A DNA stretch of 64,000 bases from Parasponia andersonii (Eukaryota > Streptophyta > Magnoliopsida > Rosales > Cannabaceae). Below, in pieces: positions 49,001 through 61,539 of this stretch. Within the stretch, counting starts at the first letter, position 1. Every line of letters starts with the position of its first letter. The stretch lies in NCBI GenBank assembly GCA_002914805.1, contig JXTB01000001.1:4141238-4205237 (forward strand), written 5' to 3'. The translations under genes and the position numbers were made by a program. The notes under the pieces are model-generated. The model did not search any database and had not been told where the DNA came from. It saw only the letters and a list, made by a program, of their open reading frames with translations.

Positions 49001-49247
49001 AGGTATTGGTAGCGAGTATGGAAGTGTCTCCTTTGGCGCCGGCCGACCGAACATTGATTTACTGGTTACTGCCATTTGGCGTTAAGAAATTTTAAGGGCA
49101 TTTTAGGAATTTAGTCATACATTTACAAGAGAGTTTTTTTTTTTCATGTTCCAATTTGGCAAAATAATTCTGGGCTCCTCAAGTCAAGTGTCAGAATTGA
49201 GAAAGAGAGAGAAACCCGAGACTGAGAGTACCGAGGACAGTACAATC
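46070..49247. other. Intergenic region between U2 and DRD1
   Basis: AT-rich with repeated CT-rich phrases (ctttctca, ttttagtcttttctc at about 46440-46510 and 47400-47440) that look like worn MITE ends. One clear TA-associated MITE lies at 47971-48193. No supported gene. Confidence 0.55.
47971..48193 (-). mobile_element. TA-associated MITE, copy 9
   Basis: agttgccaaa at the left, tggattggtgccc at the right, a TATATA tract of about 25 bases immediately upstream. Minus orientation, moderately diverged. Confidence 0.78.
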
Positions 49248-49252
49248 TATAA

Positions 49253-49254
<2 letters not shown>
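49248..49254 (+). promoter_or_regulatory. Probable TATA box of DRD1
   Basis: TATAAAT at the start of a TA-rich tract, 93 bases before the proposed ATG at 49341. Confidence 0.45.
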
Positions 49255-49283
<29 letters not shown>

Positions 49284-49340
49284 CAGTCAATTTCTACTGA
49301 AACCAAACCAAAACCTCTTTTCTTTCTTCTTCGACCTCTT

Positions 49341-52300
49341 ATGGCGTCTGGTAATTTTCCCACTCATTATCAATCTTTCTCTCTCTCTGAATGGTATTTT
49401 CTTTAGACACTTTTATTTCTATACCTATGTTGTTATCTTTTATTTTTCTCGCGTCTTGTACAAATTTACGATTATAATTTGAACCCAGAATTGCTTGGGA
49501 GTCGAAAATTTTTCCTAGTCACGTAGGATTGAAATTCAAAGGAACCCAAATTTTGACTAGAATTGTTAAAAAATAATTGGTTTTTTAAAATAAAATTTTG
49601 GGCTTTTTATTTCGGCTAGTTTAACATACAAAAGTTGAATATATATATATATATAATATTTATAAGCACCTCATTGCACAATTAAATTTTTTTTTTTTTA
49701 ACCTTTTGAGAATTTATGTCTTGATTCTGGAGATAACATGATACAAATTGGTGTACTTAATGTCGTTCATATCTTGTCATAAAGATTCATTGAACTTTGG
49801 TGTTAACTACATTGTGTTGCTTTTTGGTCTCTTTGAAGAAATTTTCTAGCTTTCGATTACTGCCTATACTCTGATCTGTTTAATGAGAAAAATAAATAAA
49901 TAAACAGAATGCTGAAAACAGGTGGGCCATGTTACTATGCCCCAAACCAAGTTTCAGAGAATGGCTAAAAATTCTTGGGTATTCAATCTGAACTTGACAG
50001 TTTATGTAAAAATCACCTTAATCAGATGTACTTAGCCTTTTATAATCTATGCTATTCAGGAAGAAAGCACTCGTAATTTTCCGGAAAGATATCCAAATTT
50101 CTAGACACGTGATTTCTAGCATTACTGTTACTGTTTTAGTATAGTTGTGTGTGGTCCTAATATCTTGCAATTTTCTTTGTGACCTTTCAACTTTGATGTC
50201 AGCGTTGTATTCTACGAGACATAAACGACCTAGATTTTCTATTGATGGAAAATATCAAGATGGAACAGCTTTCTCTTCGACATTGTGTGATGAAACTGTG
50301 CTGAAGAAACCAAACACTAGTTCGAAAGTCGTTGATTTTTCTGATCCCTTTGCGATTCAAAAAATGCTTGATCAGTTAGATTGCGGTAGGTTTGGAAGTG
50401 TCACAAAAGATATAGAGGCCGTTCTTGCTCTGAAGATGCAAACTTTGCACCCGTATTTTAAGAAGTACCCGACACTTGTTAATAAGTACTTTGATATGGA
50501 CAAGAGCAGGGCCGATGAGGCTTCTAATTTGGCATATAGACGGACAACTCAATTGGCACATGATAATGTCATCGATTTGGAGGATGATTGTGCTAGAAGT
50601 GATGCTTCCACGGCTATCATAACTATCGATTCCGATGAGGAAGACAGAGAAGATCACACACCTTCTTATCGTTTTCTGAATGTTGTCTTAAATCAACCGT
50701 CTGGAGAACTTTTCATGAAAGCTATAGAGGTAATTGACCTTGCATGTGTTGTGGAGATGTCAGTAGGCAATAGACACTGACAAATGACAGTTTTCTATTG
50801 ATAGATCACAGAAATATTGAGTCCGCAAAATACAACTTTGTAAACATACTTGCACTCTATATATGCATCACATCTTGACTTGCCATAGTTAACTGCAAAC
50901 CAACCATTCTTTTATTCTTGATATTTGTTCTAAAATAAAGTGTACTTGTGCACTCGTTTGAATTCACATATAACAACAAGAATGTAGTTTTTGCTGTGCT
51001 GTTGCCTTTTCCTTCACGTTGACAATATCTTAAACTAAAATGTCCTTTCCATATTACAGCTTTGTATATATTTTTGAAGGAAGTATTCTTCTTACAATTT
51101 ATATTTCCATTTTGTACCCTTGATGTAGTATGTTCACTATGGTTTCCTTCTACTAAATAAATGTGGAATTTGTCACTTTAAGGAGGATGTATTCTTTGCA
51201 TGATGAAGATAACGTACTTTTGCTTTTGAAATGTTATATCTGCCTAATTAACATTGTTTTTTTCCATGTGTCAAAATTAATGTTAAGATTATTTGTGCAG
51301 GTTAGGGACCTTCAAAATAGAAGAGATGTAGAAGATGCAAATCTGCAGGGGAAAACTGATGCCAAAAGCAAGACAGATAGAGGTGGTTATCTTGGTGTAC
51401 TAGATGAAGGTGATCATGACAGTAGTACTGAAGATGATGGGCTTGAGAATATTTGGAATGAAATGTCAATGGCATTAGAAGTTTCCAAGGTATCATTACA
51501 GAGGTCAATTGCAACAAGAGACTTTTTCCTATCACCTATTTGTTCAGTATATAAGGTTCTTCAAAAAAATGGAATATCTTGTTTTCCTTTTCTTCTTTGT
51601 AGATTGTTTCAAGACTTTTTTTTGGGTACCAATCACTCAATATATCTGACCATTTTAAAACTATCTTTGCGGAGAAGAATAATACTAAAGGTTAATGATT
51701 TTCTGAAACACGCCCAACTTTGAAATTCCAAATTCGAAAATTGAAAAGTATCAATGTATATTTCCAGAATGTTAAACTGAAGAAACATGAAGAACTAAAT
51801 GGTAAAATTGATAGAGAACCATGGACAAAGATAATCTTTTTTCTTTTTCAGATTAACGTTTCAACCTGAAGGGTGATTTTATTGTTGGGGTATATTAGAG
51901 TTTGGTTTCAGGTTCTATGATTTAAGGTTTGAAACTTTGTTTAGTGTTTACTCTGAAATGTTTTTATCACTTTGCAAGCTTTAAAACAGTATTGGTAAGT
52001 GTATATTTCCTGTTATGATGCTGCTTGTAGGATGTTGCCACAGATCCTTCATCAGATGAACAAGAGAAAGAATATGAGGAAAACTGTGATCATTCTTTTG
52101 TCTTAAAGGATGATCTTGGGTACGTTTGTCGGATTTGTGGAGTTATTGACAAAGAAATCGAGAAAATATTTGAGTTCCAGTATTTGAAGGTAAGGTTTCA
52201 TACTGTGCATTCATGTTCTTTTACATAGAGTACTAAATCTGTCCTACCTTTCGTCTATCAATCCTTGAGTACATTGGTTTCACTTAGAGCTTAAACTTGA

Positions 52301-55300
52301 ATTGCCTTGTTTGTTTGTGTTACCCGTAAGGCTTAGGTCAAGTGGTCAGGTAAATGGTTTGCTCCCACGAGGTCTGGGGTTTGATCCTCGTGGGACCTAC
52401 CTAGGAATAAGCTAGAGTTTCTGCCTTCCAAAGATTATAGGGTTCAGCGGGAGGACACTTATTTTTTTTTTTAAAAAAAAAAAAGAAAATGAAAGAATTG
52501 TCTCGTCTGTTTGTATGCTATCATGAAAAAGATGAGCGAAGCTTTTGCAGAACAGTAGTCAAACCTTCTTGATGTTTAATTTGGTGTGTTATTATAATGT
52601 GAACCTTTGCAATGTATAACACCAGCTTCTCCCATGGCTTGTGCAACCAGTGTGTAAAATTTTCTGGCTGATCTAGCTTTTGTGGCCATGGAAATTAATG
52701 TAGAATCTTCTGTATAGCCAAAGTTGTCTTTCTCTTACAGTACCAAGGTTACTGATGACTGTTACCCTGCGGTAGACATAGGCATAATTTATGGTGCTAG
52801 CGAACGTTTTGCAAAAAATATAGCTTTTTTAGGTGTGTTTGAGTTCTTGATGAGAAACAAAATAAATGATGCCTAAAGAAAAAAATTAACAATGCTCAGG
52901 AAAGTGCTTGATTGAACTATTCATAGTCTAGGGTCATCTGTACAGTATATCAAGCAGACATTGATAATCTGAAGAAGCAATCAATATTTCAGAGTCTTAT
53001 TCCCTGAAATTTATCAAACTCTTTATGCTATTATGAGGCTTTCCTAGATTTTCTGCTTGGGAAATTTAGGCTTCACTGTGTTTAAGTAAACTAACTTCCT
53101 TATACTGTTCTTTGTGGTATGTAATTTTCCCAAATCTCCACTATTTCTAACTTTTACAGTCACCAAGAACAGCTGAAATTATAGAGCCAGAAGTTTTAAG
53201 CAGTCAACAATGAACACTATGTTTTTTTGTGGCAAAAGATTTTAAGGAATTTCCGCTCTCTTTAATTGCTCTTATTTGGAAAAACACTTTGTTTAGTGGT
53301 ATTTAATTCGTATTTCAGTTCTTTGTTTCGTTATTTTGTTTTATCATCAAGGATATCTTATCCTCTCTGCTTATTTGAATTCCAGTATTTTATTTTTAAT
53401 TAAAAAAAAACACAAAAAAGAACAACTAAGTTTGGAAGTTCAAAGTGGCAGTCAGTAATAGTTCGGTCTCTGTATTCATGAACTCTTATTCATCTACTGT
53501 TTTCTTTATTAATATTATTTTTTCTTACAAATTCTTGTTCTTAAATTCCTTTGCATAGTTGTGTAGTTCAATATTGTGGTAAATTCATTAACATGGCTGT
53601 GTAGTTCACTCCTGCAGTAAATTGATTTGAATTGATTTTGTTATGAGAGTTTTATATTCTACATGTCCTCTTCTGGAAATAAAGTTGCATTTCATAATTC
53701 TATTTATTTAACTGCCTTATTTCAGATGAAAAGGAGTTCACGAACTTACCTACCCGACTCTTGGAATTCAAAAGACAGAGAATCAAATGGAATAGGTGGA
53801 CTTAATTTGTCTGACGATGATTTGATTTTCAATGAAGTATATGCCCATCCCAGGCATATGAAACAAATGAAACCTCATCAAGTGGAGGGTTTCAACTTTC
53901 TTATTAGCAACTTGGTGGGTGATAATCCTGGGGGTTGCATCTTGGCTCATGCACCTGGATCAGGAAAGACATTTATGATAATCAGTTTTGTGCAGAGTTT
54001 TCTTGCCAAGTATCCGAATGCTAGACCCCTAGTTGTTCTTCCCAAAGGAATCCTGAGCACATGGAAAAAAGAGTTCCAAATTTGGCAGATAGAGGATATT
54101 CCATTGTTTGACTTTTACACAGTGAAAGCAGATAATCGATACCAGCAAGTAGAGGTTTTGAAACAGTGGGTAGAGAATAAAAGTATCCTTTTCTTGGGAT
54201 ACAAACAATTTTCCTCCATTGTTTGTGATCTGGAAAACAGTGAGGTATCAACTTCATGTCGTGAGATACTGCTTAAGGCTCCATCCATTCTTATTCTAGA
54301 TGAAGGACATACCCCAAGAAACGAGAATACAGATGTCCTGCAATCTCTCGCCAAGGTGCAGACACCCAGGAAAGTGGTGCTTTCTGGTACTCTTTATCAA
54401 AACCACGTCAAAGAGGTGTTCAATGTCCTGAATCTCGTGCGACCAAAGTTTTTGAGAATGGAAACATCTCGACCCATTGTCAAGCGGATCATGAGTAAAG
54501 TGGATATATCAGGTGTTAGGAAGCACTTTAAAGCTGGCGCTGATGCGGCTTTCTTTGAGATAGTGGAGGATACTCTGCAGAAAGACACAGATTTTAAAAG
54601 GAAAGTGTCTGTTATACACGATCTACGGGAGATGACTAGCAAGGTCCTCCACTATTACAAAGGTGATTTTCTGGATGAGCTTCCTGGACTGGTTGATTTC
54701 ACTGTGGTACTAAACCTCAGCAACAAACAGAAGCGTGAAGTTGGAAAAATAAAGAAGTTATCAAGAAAGTTTAAGGCAAGTTCTGTCGGCAGTGCTGTTT
54801 ATCTGCATCCCAAGTTGCAGTCATTCTCTGATAACTGGACAGCAACCGATGAGAAGATGGATGAGTTGCTGGAAACCTTGGACCTGGAAGATGGAGTAAA
54901 GGCAAAATTTTTTCTAAATATGCTAAATTTGTGCGAGTCTAAGAAGGAGAAGCTGCTGGTTTTCAGTCAGTACCTAGTACCTTTGAAATTTTTAGAGAGG
55001 TTAGCAGTGAGAGCAAAGGGTTGGTGTCCAGGAAGGGAAATCTTTGTCATCTCGGGTGAGTCAACTAGTGAGCATCGAGAGTGGTCTATGGAACGCTTCA
55101 ACAACTCCTCTTCTGCCAAGGTTTTCTTTGGTTCAATCAAGGCGTGTGGAGAGGGAATTTCTTTAGTCGGAGCATCTAGAATTATAATTCTGGATGTTCA
55201 TCTAAATCCATCTGTGACCCGCCAAGCCATTGGGCGTGCATTTCGTCCAGGGCAGAAAAAGAGAGTGGTCACATATAGATTGGTCGCTGCTGATTCACCT

Positions 55301-55583
55301 GAAGAGGAAGACCATCACACTTGTTTCAAGAAGGAATTGATTTCCAGGATGTGGTTCGAATGGAATGAATACTGTGGGTATCGGGATTTCGAAGTCCAGA
55401 CTGTTGATGTCAACAAGTGTGATGACGAGTTCTTGGAAAGCAGTTCAGCACTAGCAGAAAATGTAAAGCTTCTGTACAAAAGGTTAGAAACCTCATGCAT
55501 CCTTTTGTCCCCTCTTGATTTCCCACTGCTTAAATTATTTTGGTGTTCTGTCATAACTGTGTTTATAAACATTTTTCAGGTAG
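49341..55583 (+). CDS. DRD1: DRD1/CHR35-like SNF2 chromatin remodeller of RNA-directed DNA methylation
   Basis: DRD1 works with DMS3 and RDM1 in the DDR complex that helps RNA polymerase V transcribe at RdDM targets in the nucleus. Exons: 49341-49350 (ATGGCGTCTG), 50203-50729, 51301-51489, 52031-52189, 53726-55482, 55580-55583 (G plus stop TAG); 881 aa, matching the family length of about 890. An acidic N-terminal region contains [11 protein letters not shown] Cys/His motif (CDHSF...CRIC, residues 261-278) precedes the ATPase core: Walker A APGSGKT (371-377), DEGHTPRN (487-494, the form typical of DRD1/CLASSY proteins), SGTLYQNH (515-522), LVFSQYL (706-712), GEGISL (770-775) and [11 protein letters not shown] (795-805). 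The single large ATPase exon and the N-terminal zinc motif favour DRD1 over the longer CLASSY proteins. An alternative in-frame start, ATG 50196, needs no tiny first exon. Intron 4 carries a SINE. Confidence 0.9.
52299..52515 (+). mobile_element. tRNA-derived SINE in DRD1 intron 4
   Basis: An A-box-like TAGGTCAAGTGG (52334-52345) and B-box-like GGTTTGATCC (52378-52387) have tRNA-like spacing, followed by a non-tRNA body and a T/A tail near 52460-52490. It is flanked by 21-bp direct repeats at 52299-52319 and 52495-52515 that match at 17 of 21 positions, all differences being transitions, as expected for an old target-site duplication. One mismatch in each promoter box suggests it is inactive. 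Confidence 0.72.
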
Positions 55584-56340
55584 ATCCTGCTATAATGTAC
55601 CGCTGAGACCGGTTAGAGTGAGGTAGTATCTGACTTTCAGCTTACTGACTTGGAATCTCATTTGTTTATGAGCTTTAGTTCTTGAAAATTCTGAAAGGGA
55701 ATTAGTTTTCACTTTTCAGATTATCATTATGGTTATTGAAGTGTGTACTGTGTCTGTGTACATCCATTTGTAATGTGTGCTGTTGAACAGGGGTAAATGA
55801 ATTTGAAGAGGCAAACCACATCACATTGTAGCTATATATGTATATATTTTACTTATCTTTCAATGCAATTATCTTGTGGTAACCTCGCATTATTGCTAAA
55901 GTTTCCACTTTTTTTTTTTTAGTTCAATCTTAAATTTAGTCCTTGACAGATTACCGAAATCCTTTTTTTGGTCCATGAATTTTTGTATCTCCCAAGCTTG
56001 TCTCTTATCTCATTTTGTTTCAAATCTCCCAAACCTGTCTCTGAATTATGCTTTATTGTTTTTATCTCATTTTGGTATGCATTCAAACGGCACAATCTCT
56101 AATCTTGAATGGTGGTTTTTATTTTTTATTTTTTGACAAAAATATAATTTAGTGGCCAAGTGTGAGATTTTTCAAAATATAGGGACCAAGATGGGATTTA
56201 AGTTATTATTCAAGGACTCAAAAATAGGATTTATCTGTTTTTTTTAATGAAAAATTATTTCCAACTAAAGAAAAAACCAAAAAAGGCATGATTCAAAGAA
56301 AACAGAGAAGAAACCATTGACAACAGGTATACATATAAAG

Positions 56341-56488
56341 GGTGCCAATTCTAATAAGTATTTTTTTTTTAATTTATGTATAGGTATTAATTTTTGGCTA
56401 ATAAAAATTTATCTTGTATATATTTTTATAATAAAAAATAAATAAATAATATTAATAATACATGTTTTTTTATGTGTTTTATTATAAG
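56341..56488 (+). mobile_element. TA-associated MITE, copy 10 (3'-truncated)
   Basis: Starts ggtgccaattctaataag and runs through the first half of the family sequence to ttttattataag, then stops. Confidence 0.65.
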
Positions 56489-56528
56489 AAAAAAAATTGC
56501 ATACAATCGTGTGTGTGTGTGTGTGTAT

Positions 56529-56800
56529 GGTTGCCAATTTAATAGGTATTTTTTTTTAATCTATGGGTAGGTATTTTTTTTTAACCGTTGAATTACTATC
56601 TAATGGTGATCCAATGACTATAATGAAGTGCATGCATGAAGTGATCCAATAATTATAATGAAGTGCATGAAAAGACGTACATCATTAATGTTCTTTCTCT
56701 CTCTTATTTTTTACAAGAAAAAAATGTGCATGTTAAATTTTCATCGATTAAATTGATACCTATGTATAGATAAAAAAAAATACCTACCAGATTGGTGTCC
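56529..56800 (-). mobile_element. TA-associated MITE, copy 11
   Basis: ggttgccaatttaataggta at the left, after a GTGTGTGT run rather than TA; attggtgtcc at the right, followed by TATATATA. A duplicated segment (gaagtgcatgaa at about 56622 and 56661) makes it longer than other copies. Confidence 0.8.
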
Positions 56801-56817
56801 TATATATATATATATAT

Positions 56818-57077
56818 GGTTGCCAATCCAATAGGTATTTTTTTTCTTTACCTATGGGTAGGTATTTTTTTTTTAGCCGTTGGATCACCGTTAGATAGTA
56901 ATCTAATGGCTATAATGAAGTGCATGAAAAGACGTGCATCATTAATGCTTTTTCTCTCTCTTACTTTTTACAATAAAAAAATATGCATGCTAAATTTTGA
57001 TTGGCCAAATTGATACCTATGCATAGGTAAAAAAAAAAAATACCTNAAGAAAAAAAAATACCAATTGGATAGGCAAC

Positions 57078-57079
<2 letters not shown>
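56818..57079 (-). mobile_element. TA-associated MITE, copy 12 (chimeric, with N)
   Basis: Left end ggttgccaatccaataggta is followed by a normal minus-orientation body to 57045. After a single N at 57046 comes aaaataccaattggatagg...caacc, which is the wrong (left-type) end in reverse orientation. The N is therefore a join between two copies rather than one uncertain base. Confidence 0.75.
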
Positions 57080-57125
<46 letters not shown>

Positions 57126-57217
57126 TTATAGTCGCAGAAAGACCAATCGTCCGTCCAATCTCGTATTGGTTTAGCTAAATGGTATAACGGCACCGATCTC
57201 GGAAGGATGTGCAGAAG

Positions 57218-57248
<31 letters not shown>

Positions 57249-58026
57249 CTTCAAATTACACGTAATGATCTCAACTTAAAGGGAAAAAAAAAAAAAAAGG
57301 AAGAAAATCCCATTTTCAGACTTCAGAATATTGTGAAATTTCAGCTTTTATTTTTTTTTTAAAAAAATCGTTTTATATTCTCCCTTCTTTTGAAAATAAA
57401 ATTACAGCTATTGAAGTGACACTCCACCATGTGGAATATTTGGTCCAGCTTCATACCTTTTCTTTTTGTTCTTTTAGCAATTTGTAAGTTTTACAACCCC
57501 GCCGCTTGACCAGACGGGATTGATTTTGTGGTGCGCGCTCTATAAAAATCACTATAAGAGAGAGGAAGAGTCTTCTGAGTTTCCTTGGCATTCTATTCTA
57601 ACGTCAATATAGTTATTTCAAGTTTCTTCTTAAAAAGAAAGAAGAAGAAGTACAAACAAGAATAATCATTTTGACTTTTGACGTTTATTCTTTGCAATAA
57701 AGGCATCTTCCAATTATATTCAAGTGATTTTTAAATAATAAAATTATTCTTCTTTTATTTTTTTAACAGTATTAACACAATTAAAAGTTATTTAGACTAA
57801 ATCTAAATAGTCTTTTTTCCTTAGTTCAATCATTATCATTGTTAATATTTTGTATACTATGTCATATATAATTTATTGTAATATAATCATGTTTAACAAT
57901 ATATAGCCAAATATGCTCACACCACAAAAATTTCCTAAATAATTTTTTTATTATACTTTCGGAACAAATCTAGAGGGATTAGAGAATAAACTAGTAATAT
58001 AATATTAAAATGTTCAAAATGGCTAT

Positions 58027-58411
58027 ATATGATAGGGAAAATTGCAAGAAAAAAAATACTTTAAATGATCAATAATTTAAACATTAAAGTTTGAACTTTG
58101 CAAACTAATATCTTAAGATTAAGAATTTCTAAAAATTAATACATTGAATTGACCTTTTAAATAACTTTAACTGATAAAAGACAATAATATCTTTCAAATT
58201 AAAGAGAAATAATAAGGACTAATTCAATTTTAATAGGGGATATTATTTTTTTTTGTTACTAAAACTGGTCAAAAAGTCAGTCTAGAATATTAATTTTCTA
58301 AAATTCTTAATCTCGAAATATTATTTTACAAAGTCCAAACTTTAAAATTTTAATTGTAGAATACTCCAACTTCATGATATTTTTTTACAATTCACCTTAT
58401 ATGATATGAAT
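58027..58411. mobile_element. Foldback element with arms of about 120 bp
   Basis: Left arm tatatgatagggaaaattg, attaaagtttgaactttgca and taagattaagaatttctaaa recurs inverted in the right arm (tttagaaaattc..., tacaaagtccaaactttaaa, caattcaccttatatgata). AT-rich centre, no coding capacity. Confidence 0.7.
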
Positions 58412-58582
58412 AAGAGATGACCAAATATTGTCGAAGAGTTAAACTTAGTTTAATTAAGTTATAAAGAGAAAAATAAGGAAAAAAAATTCTTAAAAAAAGT
58501 CATAAAGAAAAAAAATATATAAATACATGCCACTTCCCATCTCTTTTTTTTTTTTCCCTTGAGATTTGGACACTTTATAAAT

Positions 58583-58916
58583 GGGATGTTCCCAAAATAA
58601 TTATTTTCTGTATGATATTCAGTGATATTTTTCTGAATATTTTGATAACTAAAAATGAGAAACCAATTTAATATCTTGTAACTAATAATTAAACATCAAA
58701 GAAACTAACTTGATGTTCAAAAACTAAAAACTGAAAATTATTTAGAAATTAGAGAAAAATATTACTTGAAACTAATTTAGTTTGCTGAAAATTAGAAATC
58801 AATTTGATTTCTCAGTTTTCAATAATTAAATTAGTTTCTCAGTTTCCAATAATCAAAATATTTTAAAAAATACTACTAAATAGCGTACAGGAAATAATCA
58901 TTTTGAAAACATCATA
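58583..58916. mobile_element. Foldback element, second type
   Basis: Left gatgttcccaaaataattat, ttctgtatgatattcagtg and gagaaaccaatttaat pair with right attaaattagtttctcag, ctactaaatagcgtacaggaa and aatcattttgaaaacatc. Arms are about 100 bp or more. It lies 170 bases from the preceding hairpin but is not the same sequence. Confidence 0.68.
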
Positions 58917-59510
58917 TTTTGGGTATTATTTTTAAAAAAATCATACAGAGTATCATTTCTCCTTTTTTTTTTTTGCTTTTGTTTTATTAACCATGGAAAA
59001 TTTTTATTCTACCTGTTTTTTATTTATTTCATTTGTTTAAGCACAAAAAGCTAGCAATTCATAAATCCCTTTTAAAACAATGTTGAGGTATTTATATAAC
59101 CTTCTAGAAGGCAAAAAGACGATCCGTTCCTCACCTATACGGATCTTGGTTTACTTCTAACGGTGTTAGGGGTCATTACCGGGGGAAAAAAAAAGGTTAG
59201 TATTAGGGATAAAAGAAAATGGTTTTGACATTTAAAGCCAACTTGAGTACGAAATTGAGCAAGAAGGGGTATATAAGAGCAAAAATCATGAAGAAAGTGA
59301 CTAAAATTGCTCTAATAAAAAATGGTGCAATTAATACATTGTATAGACGTAATTAAATTTTACAAATTTTTATATTATTTATTTTATGCCAAATTTTAAA
59401 AATCATTCCTCAATCTAAATAATACTTGATCCTAGATCGATTATTAGTTACTTGATTTTCATCCACTATTTTGCCGACCATTCCCTACAAAATTAAAGAA
59501 GAGAATTTTG

Positions 59511-61539
59511 TGTTGGAAAGACTATAAAAAAAATAAAAATTGGTAGAATTTTTAAAATTTATTTTTATTGAAAATCTACCAATGATATTTTAATTAAATA
59601 ATGCAGCAGAAAATACAACCACGAGAATATTAATCTCATAATAATATATTAGAATTATTTGTAGAAAGTCATACTTCTTGTAAATTGTAGATACACAAGT
59701 GTATAACTCCAACTCTCAATTGATCTTCTAATATACTATTATGTATAGTCATATAAGAGTGTACTCTATACATTATACAAGAAAAGATAAAGTTAGTGGC
59801 TACGCTTAATTCACGAAAGAATCTAAGCTTATCTTTATGAATTCATTCTCGCTAGAAAAACTTTCATAATTTTAGTATAGTTTATGTTAATTATGAAAGA
59901 AGTGTCTAAAGTCTCGTATTTATAGAGATTAGGAAGTAAGACACAATTAGGCAATTACCAAGAGTGTCACATGCCTACAATCACGATGACTATGGCGTGT
60001 AGCCTCTTTAGCACTAGCTAATTTTGGCCTGTGATACGATTTTCCTTTACCAATTTCACCTAATATTCAACTATCTACTATTATTATTTTTGTTCAGCAA
60101 TCATTTAAATATTACATTGTCAGTTTTTCCTTGATGTGTTAACATCTAATTAACTAGAATGACTATTTAATTATGTTTAAGTTTATTGAACTAAAAATTA
60201 GAATGACTATTTAATTATATCTACGTACATTGAACTGAATCAATAGTAGAAATCTCTGTCATTTCTTTTTTCTGGAAAGTGGTGTATTCCAATGAATAAT
60301 ATCTTTTATATTAGTGTTTATCAGTTCACCTAGAAGTTGCAAAAACTGAAACAAGGCTCCCACGGAGCCCAGTGACTATGCCCCACGCTTAAGCCCAGTT
60401 TCTGTGTCAAGCGTGTAGCCCACTTAGTAGTCTAACATAATTTTTATCCAATTACAACTTAAATTAGTTCAGTCAAGTAACAATGTGATCATTGACACGA
60501 GATAGCCTGCAAATCTTATGGAATGTGTACAATTGGCTCTTAACTAATTAAACAAACCTGTTAATTATTTAATTTCATATCCATTCCATTAAAGGATTAA
60601 AATTACACTCCAATTGTTCAGGGCAAATTCCACTAAAGGACTAAAATTGCACTCCAATTGTTCAGGGCTACTTTTTGGAGTAATGTCTCGTATCACAATA
60701 ATTTTTCACTATTTACCTCTTTGTATAATATCATAAAAATATAATCATATGTTTATTGGTTTTTACTAATTTCTCTAATGATCATTAGTCAATATCTTAC
60801 TGACTAAATTAGTATTGGCATGCTTAGGTCTAAGACTTATAATCAAGTACTAAGATCTATCAAGATAGGTTAATTTACTGAATTTTATATTTTTAATTGT
60901 ATTCATATAGTTTAACAAATATGTTTTACCAAATAATATAGAATATTGACATAAATTAATAGCATTCATTTGTAATTCAAATAAAGCCACTTTTGTGAAT
61001 ATATAATCAAAACTAACTCAAGAATAAAACTAAAGCTAATCACTTCATATAATTTTTTTTTCCATTGATATTGTCAATAAAATTTCATTTTATGATCCAA
61101 TTCGGTGCAAGTCCATTACACTAACTAACTTAAGTTAATCATGACAAATCAAGTTTTTTCAAAATCTGCTATAATATAAATAAAGTACTCAACTTTATTG
61201 AGCCCATTGTAGCGAACTCTGCGTTTGGAGTGGGTGAGAACAGGGTATTGGGTTAGAAATTCGACTCCCAAAGTATGTGAGTTTTTTTCTTTTATTTATA
61301 TAAGTAAATGTCATTAATTAAGTCTTATTTTTTTAAAAAAACAAAAGTTCCCAATCTTATTTATATTATTACGAACCTTTATTGAGATACATATTTATAC
61401 AACTAAATAGACATTTATTCAAACAAATTCAAACAACAGTATGCACAATAAATTAATTGAATAGTATTTTATTTTATTAATATGACAATGTTTACATAAA
61501 ATCAATTATTTTTATGAGTTTCTCCCACTAATTCCAACA
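59511..61539. mobile_element. Solo LTR, 2029 bp
   Basis: Starts TGTTGGAA and ends TTCCAACA, a perfect terminal inverted repeat, and is flanked by identical 5-bp duplications TTTTG (59506-59510 and 61540-61544). No PBS, gag or pol lies inside, so it is what remains after LTR-LTR recombination. A possible promoter (gtatttatagagattag near 59926) and a 48-bp internal duplication around ccaattgttcagggc (about 60610-60667) are visible. Copia or gypsy origin cannot be decided from the LTR alone. Confidence 0.82.

Noticed and set aside
51163..51723. 186-codon frame extending beyond DRD1 exon 3 on both sides
   Set aside because: Only 51301-51489 is exon. The flanks are intron read-through, shown by good AG and GT sites and in-phase joining to exons 2 and 4.
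57160..57215. tRNA-like phrase tagctaaatggtataacgg
   Set aside because: A-box-like only; no B box or acceptor stem can be formed before the TA repeat.
61205..61290. Possible SINE with an ATTCGACTCC B-box-like motif
   Set aside because: It lies inside the solo LTR, has a poor A box and no flanking duplication, so it is better read as LTR sequence.
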